A DNA stretch of 64,000 bases from Pseudidiomarina marina. Its GTDB lineage: Bacteria > Pseudomonadota > Gammaproteobacteria > Enterobacterales > Alteromonadaceae. Position numbers and translations under genes: made by a program. Positions 55,407 to 64,000 of the stretch are shown piece after piece (position 1 is the first letter of the stretch; every line of letters starts with the position of its first letter). The notes beneath the pieces were generated by a model, which ran no database searches, had not been told where the DNA came from, and was given only the letters and a program-made list of their open reading frames with translations. The stretch is from NCBI RefSeq assembly GCF_003987045.1, contig NZ_PIPZ01000001.1:372001-436000 (forward strand), in the 5' to 3' direction.

Positions 55407-57794
55407 ATGAAATTTAGTGAACAGTGGTTACGTACCTGGGTGAATCCTGCGCTAGATAGCGTGGCGTTATCTGAACAGTTAAGTATGGCCGGCCTTGAAG
55501 TGGACGGCATTGAGCCAGTGGCAGAAGTGTTCTCCGGCGTGGTTGTAGGCGAAGTTGTGAAATGCTGGCAGCATCCAGATGCCGATAAGCTGCAAGTGAC
55601 GGAAGTAAACGTTGGCGCTGATGAGTTGGCGACAATTGTTTGCGGTGCACCAAACTGCCGTCAGGGCCTGAAAGTTGCTGTAGCAACCGTTGGCGCTGTA
55701 TTACCAGGTGATTTCAAAATTAAGAAGGCGAAACTGCGCGGTCAGCCGTCACACGGTATGTTGTGCTCGAGCTCAGAGTTAGGGCTGAGCGACGATCATG
55801 ACGGTATTATTGAATTGCCGCTCGATGCACCGATAGGCATGGATTATCGCGAGTATTTAGAGCTCAACGATGTGGTTTTGGACGTTGATTTAACGCCAAA
55901 CCGTGCCGATTGTTTAGGTTTACGTGGTATTGCGCGTGAAGTTGGCGTATTGAATCGTCTAGAAGTCACTGAGCCAGAAATTAAAGCTGTTCCGGCGGCT
56001 CATGACGAGGAGCGTGCGGTAGTACTTGATGCACCAGCGGCATGTCCGCGTTATTTAGGCCGTGTGGTTCGTAACGTTAATGTCAGTGCGAGCTCACCGT
56101 TGTGGTTGCAAGAACGCTTGCGTCGCAGCGGTGTTCGTAGCATTGACCCTGTGGTTGATATTACCAACTATGTGCTACTCGAGTTGGGTCACCCAATGCA
56201 TGCCTTCGATAACGATAAGTTAGCAGGCGCTGTGCATGTGCGTATGGCGAAGCCAGAAGAAAAACTGACGTTACTTGATGGTAACGAAGTGACCTTGCAA
56301 AACGATGTATTAGTCATTGCCGATGAGCAAAAACCACTCGCGATGGCCGGTATTTTCGGCGGCGAAGGCAGCGGTGTGACTGAAAACACCACAAACGTGT
56401 TTTTAGAGAGTGCGTTCTTTAGCCCCGATGCGATTGCTGGTCGCGCCCGTCGTTTCGGTTTGCATACGGACGCTTCGCATCGCTATGAGCGTGGTGTTGA
56501 CCCAGAACTGCAACGTACCGCGATGGAACGTGCAACGGCACTATTACTCGAGATTTGTGGCGGCGAAGCTGGCCCAATTGTTGAGGCCGTCAGTGTTGCG
56601 CATTTACCTGAAGCGGCGCATGTCACCTTGCATGCAGAGCGTTTAGAGCGTGTGCTTGGTATTCGCATTGCCACCGAAGAAGTCACTGAAATTCTGCAGC
56701 GTCTCGGGTTCGTGGTTATCACCACCGATTCTGGTTGGAATGTGACAGTACCAACATTCCGATTCGATATCAGTATTGAAGAAGATTTGATTGAAGAAGT
56801 AGCCCGTATCTATGGTTATCACCGCATTCAAGCGGCGGCGCCAGCGGCGCAATTGCGAATGATTCCACGCCAAGAAGCCCAGTTAAGCGCAGGCGGTATG
56901 AAGCGCACGTTGATTGATCGTGGTTATCAAGAAGCGATTACCTACAGCTTCGTTGACCCAAAACATCAAGCCATGTTATTTGATGAAACCGCCGCTTTAA
57001 CGTTGCCATTCCCAATTTCGGTTGAGATGTCGTCGATGCGCGTTAGCTTATGGCCGGGTTTGATTGGGGCTGTGGCACACAACCAAAAACGCCAACAACA
57101 AAGCTTAGCGTTCTGTGAAACCGGATTGCGCTTCTTGCCTGATGAGAAAGCCGAGAATGGCGTTGTACAACAGCCCATGGTCGCCGGCATCCGTGCGGGT
57201 AAAGCCTATCCAGAACATTGGAGTGACGGTGAACGTGCAGTCGATTTTTACGACATCAAAGGCGATGTTGAGGCACTGCTCGCGTTAACTGGCGCTGCGC
57301 ATGCGTTTCGTTTTGTTGCCGATCAACACCCAGCGTTGCACCCAGGCCAATCGGCTGCGATTTTCCGTGGCGAGAAACGTGTTGGTTATGTGGGCGCGGT
57401 GCACCCGCAGTTTGAGAAGAAGCTCGGCTTAAATGGTCGTACCTTCGTGTTTGAACTAGAACTCGATGCGATTGCTAAGCGCACAGTGCCGCAAGCACAG
57501 CCGATTTCGAAATACCCATCGATTCGTCGTGATTTAGCCATTGTGGTAAAAGATTCAATTGCAGCGGGTGAAATTTTCGCAGCAATTGAAAATATTGGCG
57601 TAAATCATTTAGTTGACCTAAACTTATTCGATGTATATCAAGGGGCTGGGGTAGCTGAAGGGCATCGCAGTTTAGCACTGTCGTTGACATTGCAGCATCC
57701 TGAGCGCACTCTTGAAGACAATGAAATCAATACAGCCGTGAAAGCGGTTGTTGAGATGCTAACATCTGAATTCGGGGCAACCCTAAGGGAGTAA
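55407..57794 (+). CDS. pheT: Phenylalanyl-tRNA synthetase beta subunit
   Basis: 795 residues: tRNA-binding domain ([20 protein letters not shown]), B3/4 editing domain, B5 ([18 protein letters not shown]), and a C-terminal FDX-ACB domain ([14 protein letters not shown]). Seventeen bases after pheS. Confidence 0.97.
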   Translation: MKFSEQWLRTWVNPALDSVALSEQLSMAGLEVDGIEPVAEVFSGVVVGEVVKCWQHPDADKLQVTEVNVGADELATIVCGAPNCRQGLKVAVATVGAVLPGDFKIKKAKLRGQPSHGMLCSSSELGLSDDHDGIIELPLDAPIGMDYREYLELNDVVLDVDLTPNRADCLGLRGIAREVGVLNRLEVTEPEIKAVPAAHDEERAVVLDAPAACPRYLGRVVRNVNVSASSPLWLQERLRRSGVRSIDPVVDITNYVLLELGHPMHAFDNDKLAGAVHVRMAKPEEKLTLLDGNEVTLQNDVLVIADEQKPLAMAGIFGGEGSGVTENTTNVFLESAFFSPDAIAGRARRFGLHTDASHRYERGVDPELQRTAMERATALLLEICGGEAGPIVEAVSVAHLPEAAHVTLHAERLERVLGIRIATEEVTEILQRLGFVVITTDSGWNVTVPTFRFDISIEEDLIEEVARIYGYHRIQAAAPAAQLRMIPRQEAQLSAGGMKRTLIDRGYQEAITYSFVDPKHQAMLFDETAALTLPFPISVEMSSMRVSLWPGLIGAVAHNQKRQQQSLAFCETGLRFLPDEKAENGVVQQPMVAGIRAGKAYPEHWSDGERAVDFYDIKGDVEALLALTGAAHAFRFVADQHPALHPGQSAAIFRGEKRVGYVGAVHPQFEKKLGLNGRTFVFELELDAIAKRTVPQAQPISKYPSIRRDLAIVVKDSIAAGEIFAAIENIGVNHLVDLNLFDVYQGAGVAEGHRSLALSLTLQHPERTLEDNEINTAVKAVVEMLTSEFGATLRE

Positions 57795-57797
57795 GCT

Positions 57798-58088
57798 ATG
57801 GCGCTGACCAAAGCAGAAATGGCCGAGCATTTGTTTGAAAAATTTGGTTTAAACAAACGTGATGCTAAAGACCTGGTCGAGAACTTCTTTGAGGAAATTA
57901 GACGAGCGTTGGAAAGTGGGGAAGAGGTGAAATTATCAGGTTTTGGTAATTTCGAGCTACGCACTAAAAATCAACGACCGGGACGGAACCCGAAAACCGG
58001 TGAAGATATTCCTATTTCTGCACGACGGGTGGTGACATTCCGTCCTGGTCAGAAGCTAAAACAACGCGTTAGTACTGCCAAAAAGTAA
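57798..58088 (+). CDS. ihfA: Integration host factor subunit alpha
   Basis: 96 residues: [46 protein letters not shown] (DNA-binding arm with Pro), [10 protein letters not shown]. Three bases after pheT. A terminator follows. Confidence 0.96.
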   Translation: MALTKAEMAEHLFEKFGLNKRDAKDLVENFFEEIRRALESGEEVKLSGFGNFELRTKNQRPGRNPKTGEDIPISARRVVTFRPGQKLKQRVSTAKK

Positions 58089-58115
58089 ATGTACTCGCGT
58101 CATGAAACACGACAT

Positions 58116-58146
58116 AAAAAAGGCCGCTATTGAAGCGGCCTTTTTG
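58116..58146 (+). terminator. Rho-independent terminator after ihfA
   Basis: AGGCCGCT (58121-58128), loop, AGCGGCCT (58134-58141), with A-run before and T-run after. It faces the anti-sigma gene end, so bidirectional. Confidence 0.88.
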
Positions 58147-58158
58147 TATCTGCTTGTT

Positions 58159-58830
58159 TTATTTAAAAAACAGACTACTAAACGGATTCAATAATCGACT
58201 TAAACCTGTTGTGAAATGCAACGGCCCATCAAGCGCCGCAATGGTCAAACAGTCGTGATCTTGGGTTGCCGGTGAATGCTTGTGATGCTCATCAAGTAAC
58301 ATGAAGTCACCATCACGATACTCATTATGCTCATCATTAAACACACCATTCACCACTAAGGTTGCTTCGTTGCCTTTGTGGGTATGCTCTGGCAAGGAAG
58401 CATGCTCACCCATGTAAATGAAGTTAAGCATCTCTTCGCCACCCACGCGTACTGGTGCGCGCCAAAGTTTACCTGGTAAGCGGCTCCACTCGCCAATGCG
58501 GTGCGAGTTGCGTGCTAACGTCGGCGGCAGTGCAAAGCGTTGTCCCTCGAGATAGAGACTGTCGTTTGCAGCCGGCGCGGCAGAGCCCGCAGGCGATTGT
58601 GAATTGAAAATTGCCTGTAACATGGCTTGCTCATCGAACCCGTGAACAATACTAGCCGTTTCCGTTTCACCAAATAACTTCGTGGCCATATGTTGCTCAA
58701 TATCTTGCACATGAGCTTGGCACTTCGGACACATATCCACGTGGGTTCCAACCATCATCAACATGGCAGGGCTGAGTTCGCCAGCGGCATAAAGCACTAA
58801 GTGCTGTTCTGAAGGGTGGAATTTAATCAT
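58159..58830 (-). CDS. chrR: ChrR-family anti-sigma factor with cupin domain
   Basis: 223 residues. N-terminal zinc anti-sigma domain with H30-x3-C34-x2-C37 (GTHVDMCPKC) and H5; C-terminal cupin with PEHTHKG and DEHHKHSPAT metal sites. Holds the ECF sigma inactive until singlet oxygen or a related signal. Overlaps the sigma gene end by 8 bases. Confidence 0.88.
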   Translation of the reverse strand: MIKFHPSEQHLVLYAAGELSPAMLMMVGTHVDMCPKCQAHVQDIEQHMATKLFGETETASIVHGFDEQAMLQAIFNSQSPAGSAAPAANDSLYLEGQRFALPPTLARNSHRIGEWSRLPGKLWRAPVRVGGEEMLNFIYMGEHASLPEHTHKGNEATLVVNGVFNDEHNEYRDGDFMLLDEHHKHSPATQDHDCLTIAALDGPLHFTTGLSRLLNPFSSLFFK

Positions 58831-59404
58831 CGTGCTGTATCAACTCTTTCAATTTCTGTAATGCTAAACGGGTGCGTGATTTAACCGTACCCAACGGAAT
58901 TTCAAGGGCGTCGGCAACTTCTTGCTGCGACTTGCCTTCGATGTAAATAAGTTCAATCACGGTCCGTTGTGCTTTCGGTAATTGCTCACAATACACAGCC
59001 AACTGCTGCATAAGTAAATCATTATCGAGTGCGTAATCATCATCGAGTGAGTCGTTTGTTTCGGCTAATACCGGCCACAAATCGTCCGCACTCAAATCAT
59101 TTTGGCGATACTTATTTTTACGTAACAAATCAAAACGAATGTTACGCGCAATGGTAAATATCCAAGTAGCGGCTGAGCCTCGGTCAGGTTTGAACAAGTG
59201 GGCTTTGTGCCAAACATTGGTCATGGTTTCCTGAACCAAGTCCATGGCGGTTTGCTCGTTACCAAATTGGCGGGTAGCGTAGGCCTGCAAACGCGGCGCA
59301 AAATAACGAAATAATTCGCTAAATGCAGCTCGTGATTGTTCAGCAGCTATCTTCGCAAGTAATTCGGCAGCGTGCTCGGGATTATCCGGCTGCGCAGAAG
59401 ACAT
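58823..59404 (-). CDS. ECF sigma factor, RpoE-ChrR (ECF11) type
   Basis: 193 residues from ATG 59404 (GGAAC before it). Region 2 (RAAFSELFRYFAPRLQAYATRQ, then VQETMTNVWHKAHLF) and region 4 (IELIYIEGKSQQEVADALEI, GTVKSRTRLALQKL). Pairs with ChrR; known relatives respond to singlet oxygen and control photolyase and lipid genes, as found downstream here. An ECF-like promoter sits in front of it. Confidence 0.9.
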   Translation of the reverse strand: MSSAQPDNPEHAAELLAKIAAEQSRAAFSELFRYFAPRLQAYATRQFGNEQTAMDLVQETMTNVWHKAHLFKPDRGSAATWIFTIARNIRFDLLRKNKYRQNDLSADDLWPVLAETNDSLDDDYALDNDLLMQQLAVYCEQLPKAQRTVIELIYIEGKSQQEVADALEIPLGTVKSRTRLALQKLKELIQHDD

Positions 59405-59483
59405 AGTGTTCCGTTTAGTTATTCTATGAGTTGCTGTCTGCATAGTAGTTTATACCCACCAGGATATTCAACATATTGTCTGA

Positions 59484-59513
59484 GTTTTACGCAGTTATTT
59501 TGCGACTGGATCA
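59484..59513 (-). promoter_or_regulatory. ECF11-like promoter for sigma-chrR
   Basis: Minus strand: TGATCC (59508-59513), 18-base spacer ending GCG, TAAAAC (59484-59489). TGATCC is the -35 of RpoE/ChrR-type ECF sigmas, so autoregulation is likely. Confidence 0.65.
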
Positions 59514-59529
59514 CAATCGTGTTCAAAAT

Positions 59530-60153
59530 TTATCCTGCGGCTTGTTGTTCGTTGTCTTGCTTACTCTCGATGACCAGATCACGTAAAAAGGTCAATGCCG
59601 CATCAGCGGTCGGCGCTTGCAGCAATTCTTGTTTGGTTTGCGCGCTTACTGGCACTAACTCGAGCCAACGTAAGCACACCCAATCAGCCCGTTGCAGTTG
59701 CTCGTTGTTATACGCTACGGCCAACTCAGGATAGGTATTGTAAATTTCCACGAGTTGCTCAGCTAAAAATTTATCGGCCGCGCTCAAAGCCTGGGATGGC
59801 CATGCGCTGACATCATCGGTATGACCAACACGAAGGCCATCGTCTTGAACCTGGATATCCGCAATTCTAAATAAATATTGGCCAGCTACCGTAATTCCGA
59901 GTAACCCGTCGGGCAGTTGTTCAAAATCGATAATGGTTGCGGCAGTGCCAATCGGATGAATGTGCGTATTCAAATCGCGATCACCATTTTCATTTAACAT
60001 GCACATTCCAATGGGGCGGCATGACGTGCCGTTACAGGCTTCTTTGACCATCCGAATGTAACGAGGCTCAAAAATGCGCAATCGCATGGTACCGCCAGGT
60101 AACACGTGCCCCGACAACGGAAATAAAGGCATTGTTTGTTGCGCTTGAGTCAT
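59530..60153 (-). CDS. Lon N-terminal-domain (substrate-binding) protein
   Basis: 207 residues: PLFPLSGHVLPGGTMRLRIFEPRYIRMV is the start of the LON_substr_bdg fold. No ATPase or protease domain. Conserved in ECF-photolyase clusters of Alteromonadales. Upstream of it on the same strand is a second ECF-like promoter. Confidence 0.85.
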   Translation of the reverse strand: MTQAQQTMPLFPLSGHVLPGGTMRLRIFEPRYIRMVKEACNGTSCRPIGMCMLNENGDRDLNTHIHPIGTAATIIDFEQLPDGLLGITVAGQYLFRIADIQVQDDGLRVGHTDDVSAWPSQALSAADKFLAEQLVEIYNTYPELAVAYNNEQLQRADWVCLRWLELVPVSAQTKQELLQAPTADAALTFLRDLVIESKQDNEQQAAG

Positions 60154-60183
60154 TATTGCTAACCTCTTAGATGACAGTTAACG

Positions 60184-60213
60184 CAATTACGCACGATTTT
60201 TTGTTTTGGATTA
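60184..60213 (-). promoter_or_regulatory. ECF11-like promoter for Lon-domain gene
   Basis: Minus strand: TAATCC (60208-60213), 18-base spacer ending GCG, TAATTG (60184-60189). Same layout as the sigma-gene promoter. Confidence 0.55.
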
Positions 60214-60290
60214 ATTCGGGTGAACTTTTGTAGCTATTTTTCGTAATTTTCGTCAGGCTAGAATGAAAGTCACAACCAAGGAGTGTCACG

Positions 60291-61226
60291 GTGACAATAA
60301 AAGTTGGTATCAGTGCCTGCTTATTGGGCGACCAAGTGCGATTTGATGGTGGCCATAAGCGATCTGATTTTTGTGCTAACGAGCTACAGCGGCATGTTGA
60401 GTTCGTTAAGTTATGTCCGGAAGTTGGTATTGGCATGCCAGTGCCGCGTCCTACCATTCGTTTAGAGCAACACGACCACGGAGTGCGTGCGGTTGTTCCG
60501 AAAACAGGTGAGGATGTTACCGAAAAACTGAGTCACTTTGCGGATAAAGCGCAACCGCATTTAAAACAGCTCAGTGGCTATGTTCTGTGTGCCAAATCGC
60601 CAAGTTGTGGCATGGAGCGGGTGAAGCTTTATGATCCGGACACGGGCTATGCGCGCAAAGAAGCGGAAGGTATTTTCGTGAAACGCCTACGCGAATTACA
60701 TCCCGCATTACCGTTGGAAGAAGACGGCCGATTAAACGATGCGCCATTGCGTGAGAATTTTGTCATGCGCGTGTTTGTTTATCATGCGTGGCAACAATTA
60801 CCACAGCCGCTGCGCAAAGCTGATTTGCTGAATTTCCACACCGAATTGAAGTTATTGTTACTGGCGCACAACCAAGCGGAGTATCGTCGCTTAGGCCGAT
60901 TAGTGGCTGATCAACAAAATATCGATGCGAGTTTTGCGAAGCAGTATATTGAAGCCATTATGACGGCGTTAGGTAAGCCGGCGACACGCGCCAATCACAC
61001 CAACGTATTGCAGCATATTCAGGGCTATTTCGGTCAATACCTCAGCAAAGAACAAAAGGCTGAGCTCAGTGCCTTGATTATGGATTATCACGACGGCGTG
61101 CAGCCACTATTAGCGCCGCTGACGTTGTTACGTCATTATCTGCGTGAATATCCGAATGACTATTTGCAGGGACAGCGGTATTTAAATCCGTACCCAGCAG
61201 ATTTAAAGTTGAGGTACGCGTTGTGA
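60291..61226 (+). CDS. DUF523 + DUF1722 protein (YbgA-like)
   Basis: 311 residues, GTG 60291 with AAGGAG. DUF523 half with KVGISACLLGDQVRFDGGHK, LCPEVGIGMPVPR and KSPSCGMERVK (conserved Cys). DUF1722 half near VFVYHAWQQ, FHTELKLLLLAHN. Stands in front of photolyase in many bacteria. Start of an operon running to the window end. A weak TGAACT-17-TAATTT element at 60221 may be its ECF promoter. Confidence 0.85.
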   Translation: MTIKVGISACLLGDQVRFDGGHKRSDFCANELQRHVEFVKLCPEVGIGMPVPRPTIRLEQHDHGVRAVVPKTGEDVTEKLSHFADKAQPHLKQLSGYVLCAKSPSCGMERVKLYDPDTGYARKEAEGIFVKRLRELHPALPLEEDGRLNDAPLRENFVMRVFVYHAWQQLPQPLRKADLLNFHTELKLLLLAHNQAEYRRLGRLVADQQNIDASFAKQYIEAIMTALGKPATRANHTNVLQHIQGYFGQYLSKEQKAELSALIMDYHDGVQPLLAPLTLLRHYLREYPNDYLQGQRYLNPYPADLKLRYAL

Positions 61227-62629
61227 GTTACGCTGGGGTGTGGTTTCGTGGCGATGTACGCTTAGCTGCCAACCCAGCGGTGGCGGCAGCAAGTAAGGTT
61301 AATGGCGCCGAACGTGCCGTTCCTGCGCTGTTACTGTTGAGCCCAGAACAAATGCGTGAGCATGATTGGGCGCCGATAAAGTGGGATTTATTGCGTCAAC
61401 ACTTACAGGAGTTTGTGAAGGATGCGGCGGAACATGGTATTGCCTTGTCGATCGAGGTGATTGATTCGTGGGCGAAAGCGGCAAAAGCGGTCAAGCGTTT
61501 TGCCCAAGAACATGAGCTGACTGAACTACATTTTAATGCCGAATATCCTGTGCATGAGCAGCGCCGTGATCGAGCGGTGAAAGCTGTGTTAGAAGACCAT
61601 AACGTGGCCGTGCACCAACACCACGGTAGCTTGGTGGTGCCGCCAATTATTACCACGCAAGCAGGGAGCATGTATCAGAAATTCACGCCATTTGCGAAAG
61701 CGTGGCGAGAGTACCTGACGGATAAAGGGCTTCCACCTCTAACTACCTTACCAAAGCGCCAGTCTGTTCCGGTGGCAGCCATTCCGGAAATCGATTATCC
61801 GCAGCGCGATTCGAGCGCCTGGGAAGTTGGCGAGACCGCCGCTCGCGAAGCGTTGCATCGTTATCTCGACGAGAACGTTGATAGTTATGCCGCTGAGCGC
61901 GACATGCCAGGCTTAGATACAACCTCGAGACTGTCGCCGTATTGGGAGCTTGGTATTTTATCGCCATGGCAAGCGATTCATTTGCTGGCACAACAAAGCC
62001 CGAACTTTCCCGCTGGGTTAGACAAGGGCGCTGATACTTGGTTAAACGAGCTGATATGGCGCGAGTTTTATTTGCACTTAATGCAGCATGTGCCACGCTT
62101 AAGTTATGGCAAGGCGTTTTTGAAGCATACCGCTGCCATGCAATGGCGCAATAATGAAGCCGAATTTGATGCGTGGTGTCGCGGTGAAACAGGGTATCCG
62201 ATTGTTGATGCTGGTATGCGTCAACTCGCTTCTGAAGGTTGGATGCATAATCGCGTACGCATGATAGTGGCGCATTTTTTAGTGAAAGACCTCATGATAG
62301 ATTGGCGCTGGGGTGAACGATTTTTTATGCAACATCTCATCGATGGCAGTTTTGCTGCGAACAATGGTGGCTGGCAGTGGAGTGCTTCAACAGGTACAGA
62401 TGCAGCGCCTTACTTTCGGGTATTTAATCCAACCTTACAAAGCGAAAAAGTTGATCCCGACGGTAGCTATATTCGTAAATGGGTCAAACAATTAAACGAT
62501 TGTCCGGCCAAACAAATCCATGCGCCGGCTGCATGGTTAAAACAACGTGGTCGAGATGATTATCCGGCTCCTATTGTGAATCACAAACAAGCAAGGGAGC
62601 GTTTTCTATCAGCTTTTAAGGCTTTATGA
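61223..62629 (+). CDS. phrB: Deoxyribodipyrimidine photolyase (class I CPD)
   Basis: 468 residues, GTG start overlapping the previous stop (GTGA). N-terminal alpha/beta antenna domain (WFRGDVRLAANPAVAAASK), then FAD-binding domain with TSRLSPYWELGILSP, WLNELIWREFYLHLM and TDAAPYFRVFNPTLQSEK. Uses blue light to split cyclobutane pyrimidine dimers. Confidence 0.94.
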   Translation: MSYAGVWFRGDVRLAANPAVAAASKVNGAERAVPALLLLSPEQMREHDWAPIKWDLLRQHLQEFVKDAAEHGIALSIEVIDSWAKAAKAVKRFAQEHELTELHFNAEYPVHEQRRDRAVKAVLEDHNVAVHQHHGSLVVPPIITTQAGSMYQKFTPFAKAWREYLTDKGLPPLTTLPKRQSVPVAAIPEIDYPQRDSSAWEVGETAAREALHRYLDENVDSYAAERDMPGLDTTSRLSPYWELGILSPWQAIHLLAQQSPNFPAGLDKGADTWLNELIWREFYLHLMQHVPRLSYGKAFLKHTAAMQWRNNEAEFDAWCRGETGYPIVDAGMRQLASEGWMHNRVRMIVAHFLVKDLMIDWRWGERFFMQHLIDGSFAANNGGWQWSASTGTDAAPYFRVFNPTLQSEKVDPDGSYIRKWVKQLNDCPAKQIHAPAAWLKQRGRDDYPAPIVNHKQARERFLSAFKAL

Positions 62630-62650
62630 ACACGGAACAACGGGGGAATC

Positions 62651-63088
62651 ATGACTAGTGTGGCAGATATCGTTGAACAGCTTGAACGGCTTTATGACGA
62701 CTTAAATGAAGATAGTATTGCTGCACTTGATACGTTGTATTGCAACGACGTGACCTTTGTCGACCCAATTCATCATGTGCAGGGTTTAGATAACCTTAAA
62801 ACCTACTTCCGTAACACCATCAAGGGCATCGAATACTGCCACTTTGCTTTTGCGGAGCGAGCAAGGCAGGGCGATGACGTGTTTGTGAGTTGGCAGATGC
62901 GCTTGAAGCATCCTAAGTTAGCTCAAGGGCGCGAGATTGTCGTTCCTGGTACCAGTCATTTGAAACTTGAGAACGATAAAATTTTATCGCAAACCGACTA
63001 TTACGACGCCGGCGCGATGTTGTATGAACACATTCCAGTGATTGGCTATGTGATTGATAAGATTAAAACGCGGGTGAAATCATCATGA
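62651..63088 (+). CDS. SnoaL/NTF2-like protein
   Basis: 145 residues of the NTF2 fold: LYDDLNEDSIAALDTLYCND, FVDPIHHVQGLDNLKTYF, FVSWQMRLKHPK, GTSHLKLENDKI. Function unknown but always in this stress cluster. Its stop overlaps the SDR gene start (ATGA). Confidence 0.8.
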   Translation: MTSVADIVEQLERLYDDLNEDSIAALDTLYCNDVTFVDPIHHVQGLDNLKTYFRNTIKGIEYCHFAFAERARQGDDVFVSWQMRLKHPKLAQGREIVVPGTSHLKLENDKILSQTDYYDAGAMLYEHIPVIGYVIDKIKTRVKSS

Positions 63089-63801
63089 ATATTTTGATCA
63101 CAGGTGCTACCTCAGGCATCGGCAAACAAGTGGCCATGGATTACGCTAGCGAAGGACATACCGTTATTGCCTGCGGCCGAAACACCGACGTACTGGCTGA
63201 ATTAGAGCAACGTTTCCCAAACAATATTGCGGCGCAACGCTTAGATGTAAGCGATGCCGATCAAACTCAGCAAGCACTTGCTGTTTATACCGACGTTGAC
63301 TTGGTCATTCTGTCTGCCGGGGTATGTGAATATGTTGATATTGACCGCTTCGAGGCAGCGATGTTCGAGCGTGTGTTTGAAGTCAACGTGTTTGGCATGA
63401 TGCGTTGTGTTGAGGCGTTGTTGCCGAATTTGAAAGCCGGTAGCAAGTTAGTGTTCGTTGGCAGTACGGCGCGTCTACTGCCATTTACTCGTGCTGAAGC
63501 CTATGGTGGTTCAAAGGCCGCCATTCAATACATTGCGCGCAGCTTGCAAGTCGATCTCGAACCGAAAGGCATTCAAGTGCTTACCGTATCGCCTGGCTTT
63601 GTTGAAACGCCAATGACTGATGCTAATGATTTCGAGATGCCGATGCGCGTGTCAGTTGAATTTGCCTCTGATCGAATCCGTAAAGGAATTCGTAAAGGAA
63701 CCACGGATATAACCTTTCCAACGGTGTTTGGTTGGTTTTTGAAATTAATGTCGCGCTTACCGCAATCTTGGCAGGTGGCGTTGTCTAAGCGAATGGCTTA
63801 A
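63085..63801 (+). CDS. Short-chain dehydrogenase/reductase
   Basis: 238 residues: GATSGIGKQVA (NADP-binding), NILIT start, VNVFGMMRCVEALLP, catalytic S (VFVGSTARLL), Y-x-x-x-K in AEAYGGSKAA. Part of the photoresponse cluster; substrate unknown. Confidence 0.9.
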   Translation: MNILITGATSGIGKQVAMDYASEGHTVIACGRNTDVLAELEQRFPNNIAAQRLDVSDADQTQQALAVYTDVDLVILSAGVCEYVDIDRFEAAMFERVFEVNVFGMMRCVEALLPNLKAGSKLVFVGSTARLLPFTRAEAYGGSKAAIQYIARSLQVDLEPKGIQVLTVSPGFVETPMTDANDFEMPMRVSVEFASDRIRKGIRKGTTDITFPTVFGWFLKLMSRLPQSWQVALSKRMA

Positions 63802-63853
63802 CCAGAAACCAGCGAGAACGCCCAACGACGTTTTCTCACGGAGAAGTAGTTGC

Positions 63854-64000
63854 ATGAAGATTGCCATTATCGGCTCAGGTATTGCGGGCCTCACCTCGGC
63901 CTATTTGTTGCACAAGCAACATGATGTTCAAGTATTTGAAAAAAATGATTATATTGGTGGGCACACCCATACGGTATCGGTCAACGTTCATGGCGAAAAT
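63854..64000 (+). CDS. FAD/NAD(P)-binding oxidoreductase, start (cut by window)
   Basis: 49 residues visible: KIAIIGSGIAGLTSAYLL (dinucleotide-binding), YIGGHTHTVSV. GGAGAAG precedes ATG 63854. Matches the amine-oxidase-like flavoprotein that goes with DUF1365 and CFA synthase in ECF-ChrR clusters. Remainder is outside the window. Confidence 0.85.
   Translation, partial: MKIAIIGSGIAGLTSAYLLHKQHDVQVFEKNDYIGGHTHTVSVNVHGEN

Overview
The window is a piece of chromosome from a marine gammaproteobacterium, most likely an Idiomarina/Pseudidiomarina-type member of the Alteromonadales. This is inferred from the core genes (thrS-infC-rpmI-rplT-pheS-pheT-ihfA, ribE, a MoxR/VWA pair, an ECF sigma-ChrR-photolyase cluster) and from overall codon style, not from a database search. 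It divides into two parts at a tRNA-Val(GAC) gene at 37286-37362.

Left part, 1-37285: an accessory region that looks like a genomic island integrated at the 3' end of the tRNA-Val. It opens with the tail of an amino-acid permease, a glutaredoxin-MauE fusion and a flavin reductase. A complete copper/silver efflux operon of the CusCBA type follows (3263-9198), with the three-methionine Cu/Ag site intact in the pump. After it come a PII-like protein, a small HMA-like protein and a four-helix protein. Remnants of IS30 and IS3 elements lead to a YHS-type copper P-type ATPase (12480-14813). Next are the stump of a second RND pump and an almost intact IS3-family element (14990-16176). A CzcCBA-type divalent-metal efflux operon lies at 16655-21936. 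An ISL3-family element of the ISPpu12 type (about 22151-25464) carries lspA, a CDF-family metal exporter and a MerR-family regulator; its transposase is broken but its cargo is intact. Small secreted Cys- or His-rich proteins sit next to the metal operons.

From 25750 to 37050 the island holds its own machinery: a 42-residue membrane peptide, an accessory CsrA, and a translationally coupled gene pair encoding a 212-residue protein and a 1963-residue giant. The giant carries at least two separate tyrosine-recombinase-like catalytic regions. After these come an OB-fold/HD protein, a conventional tyrosine integrase, an AlpA-like regulator, a divergent Cro/CI-like regulator, a 33-residue membrane peptide and a PIN-domain protein. 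Four TGGTCAC repeats lie between the last gene and the tRNA and could be integrase arm sites. The giant recombinase pair is the strongest candidate for an undescribed system here.

Right part, 37286-64000: ordinary chromosome. It contains an AbgT transporter, then acyl-CoA synthetase, acyl-CoA dehydrogenase and TetR genes, and a short cytochrome P450. An NsrR-like regulator is divergent from a small membrane protein, with NsrR-like half-sites between them. A MoxR/VWA operon has a Fur-box-like site upstream. The translation operon thrS-infC (AUU start)-rpmI-rplT and then pheST-ihfA follow. The window ends in a light/singlet-oxygen-response-type cluster: ECF sigma, ChrR anti-sigma, Lon-N domain protein, DUF523/DUF1722 protein, photolyase, SnoaL-like protein, SDR and the start of an FAD oxidoreductase.
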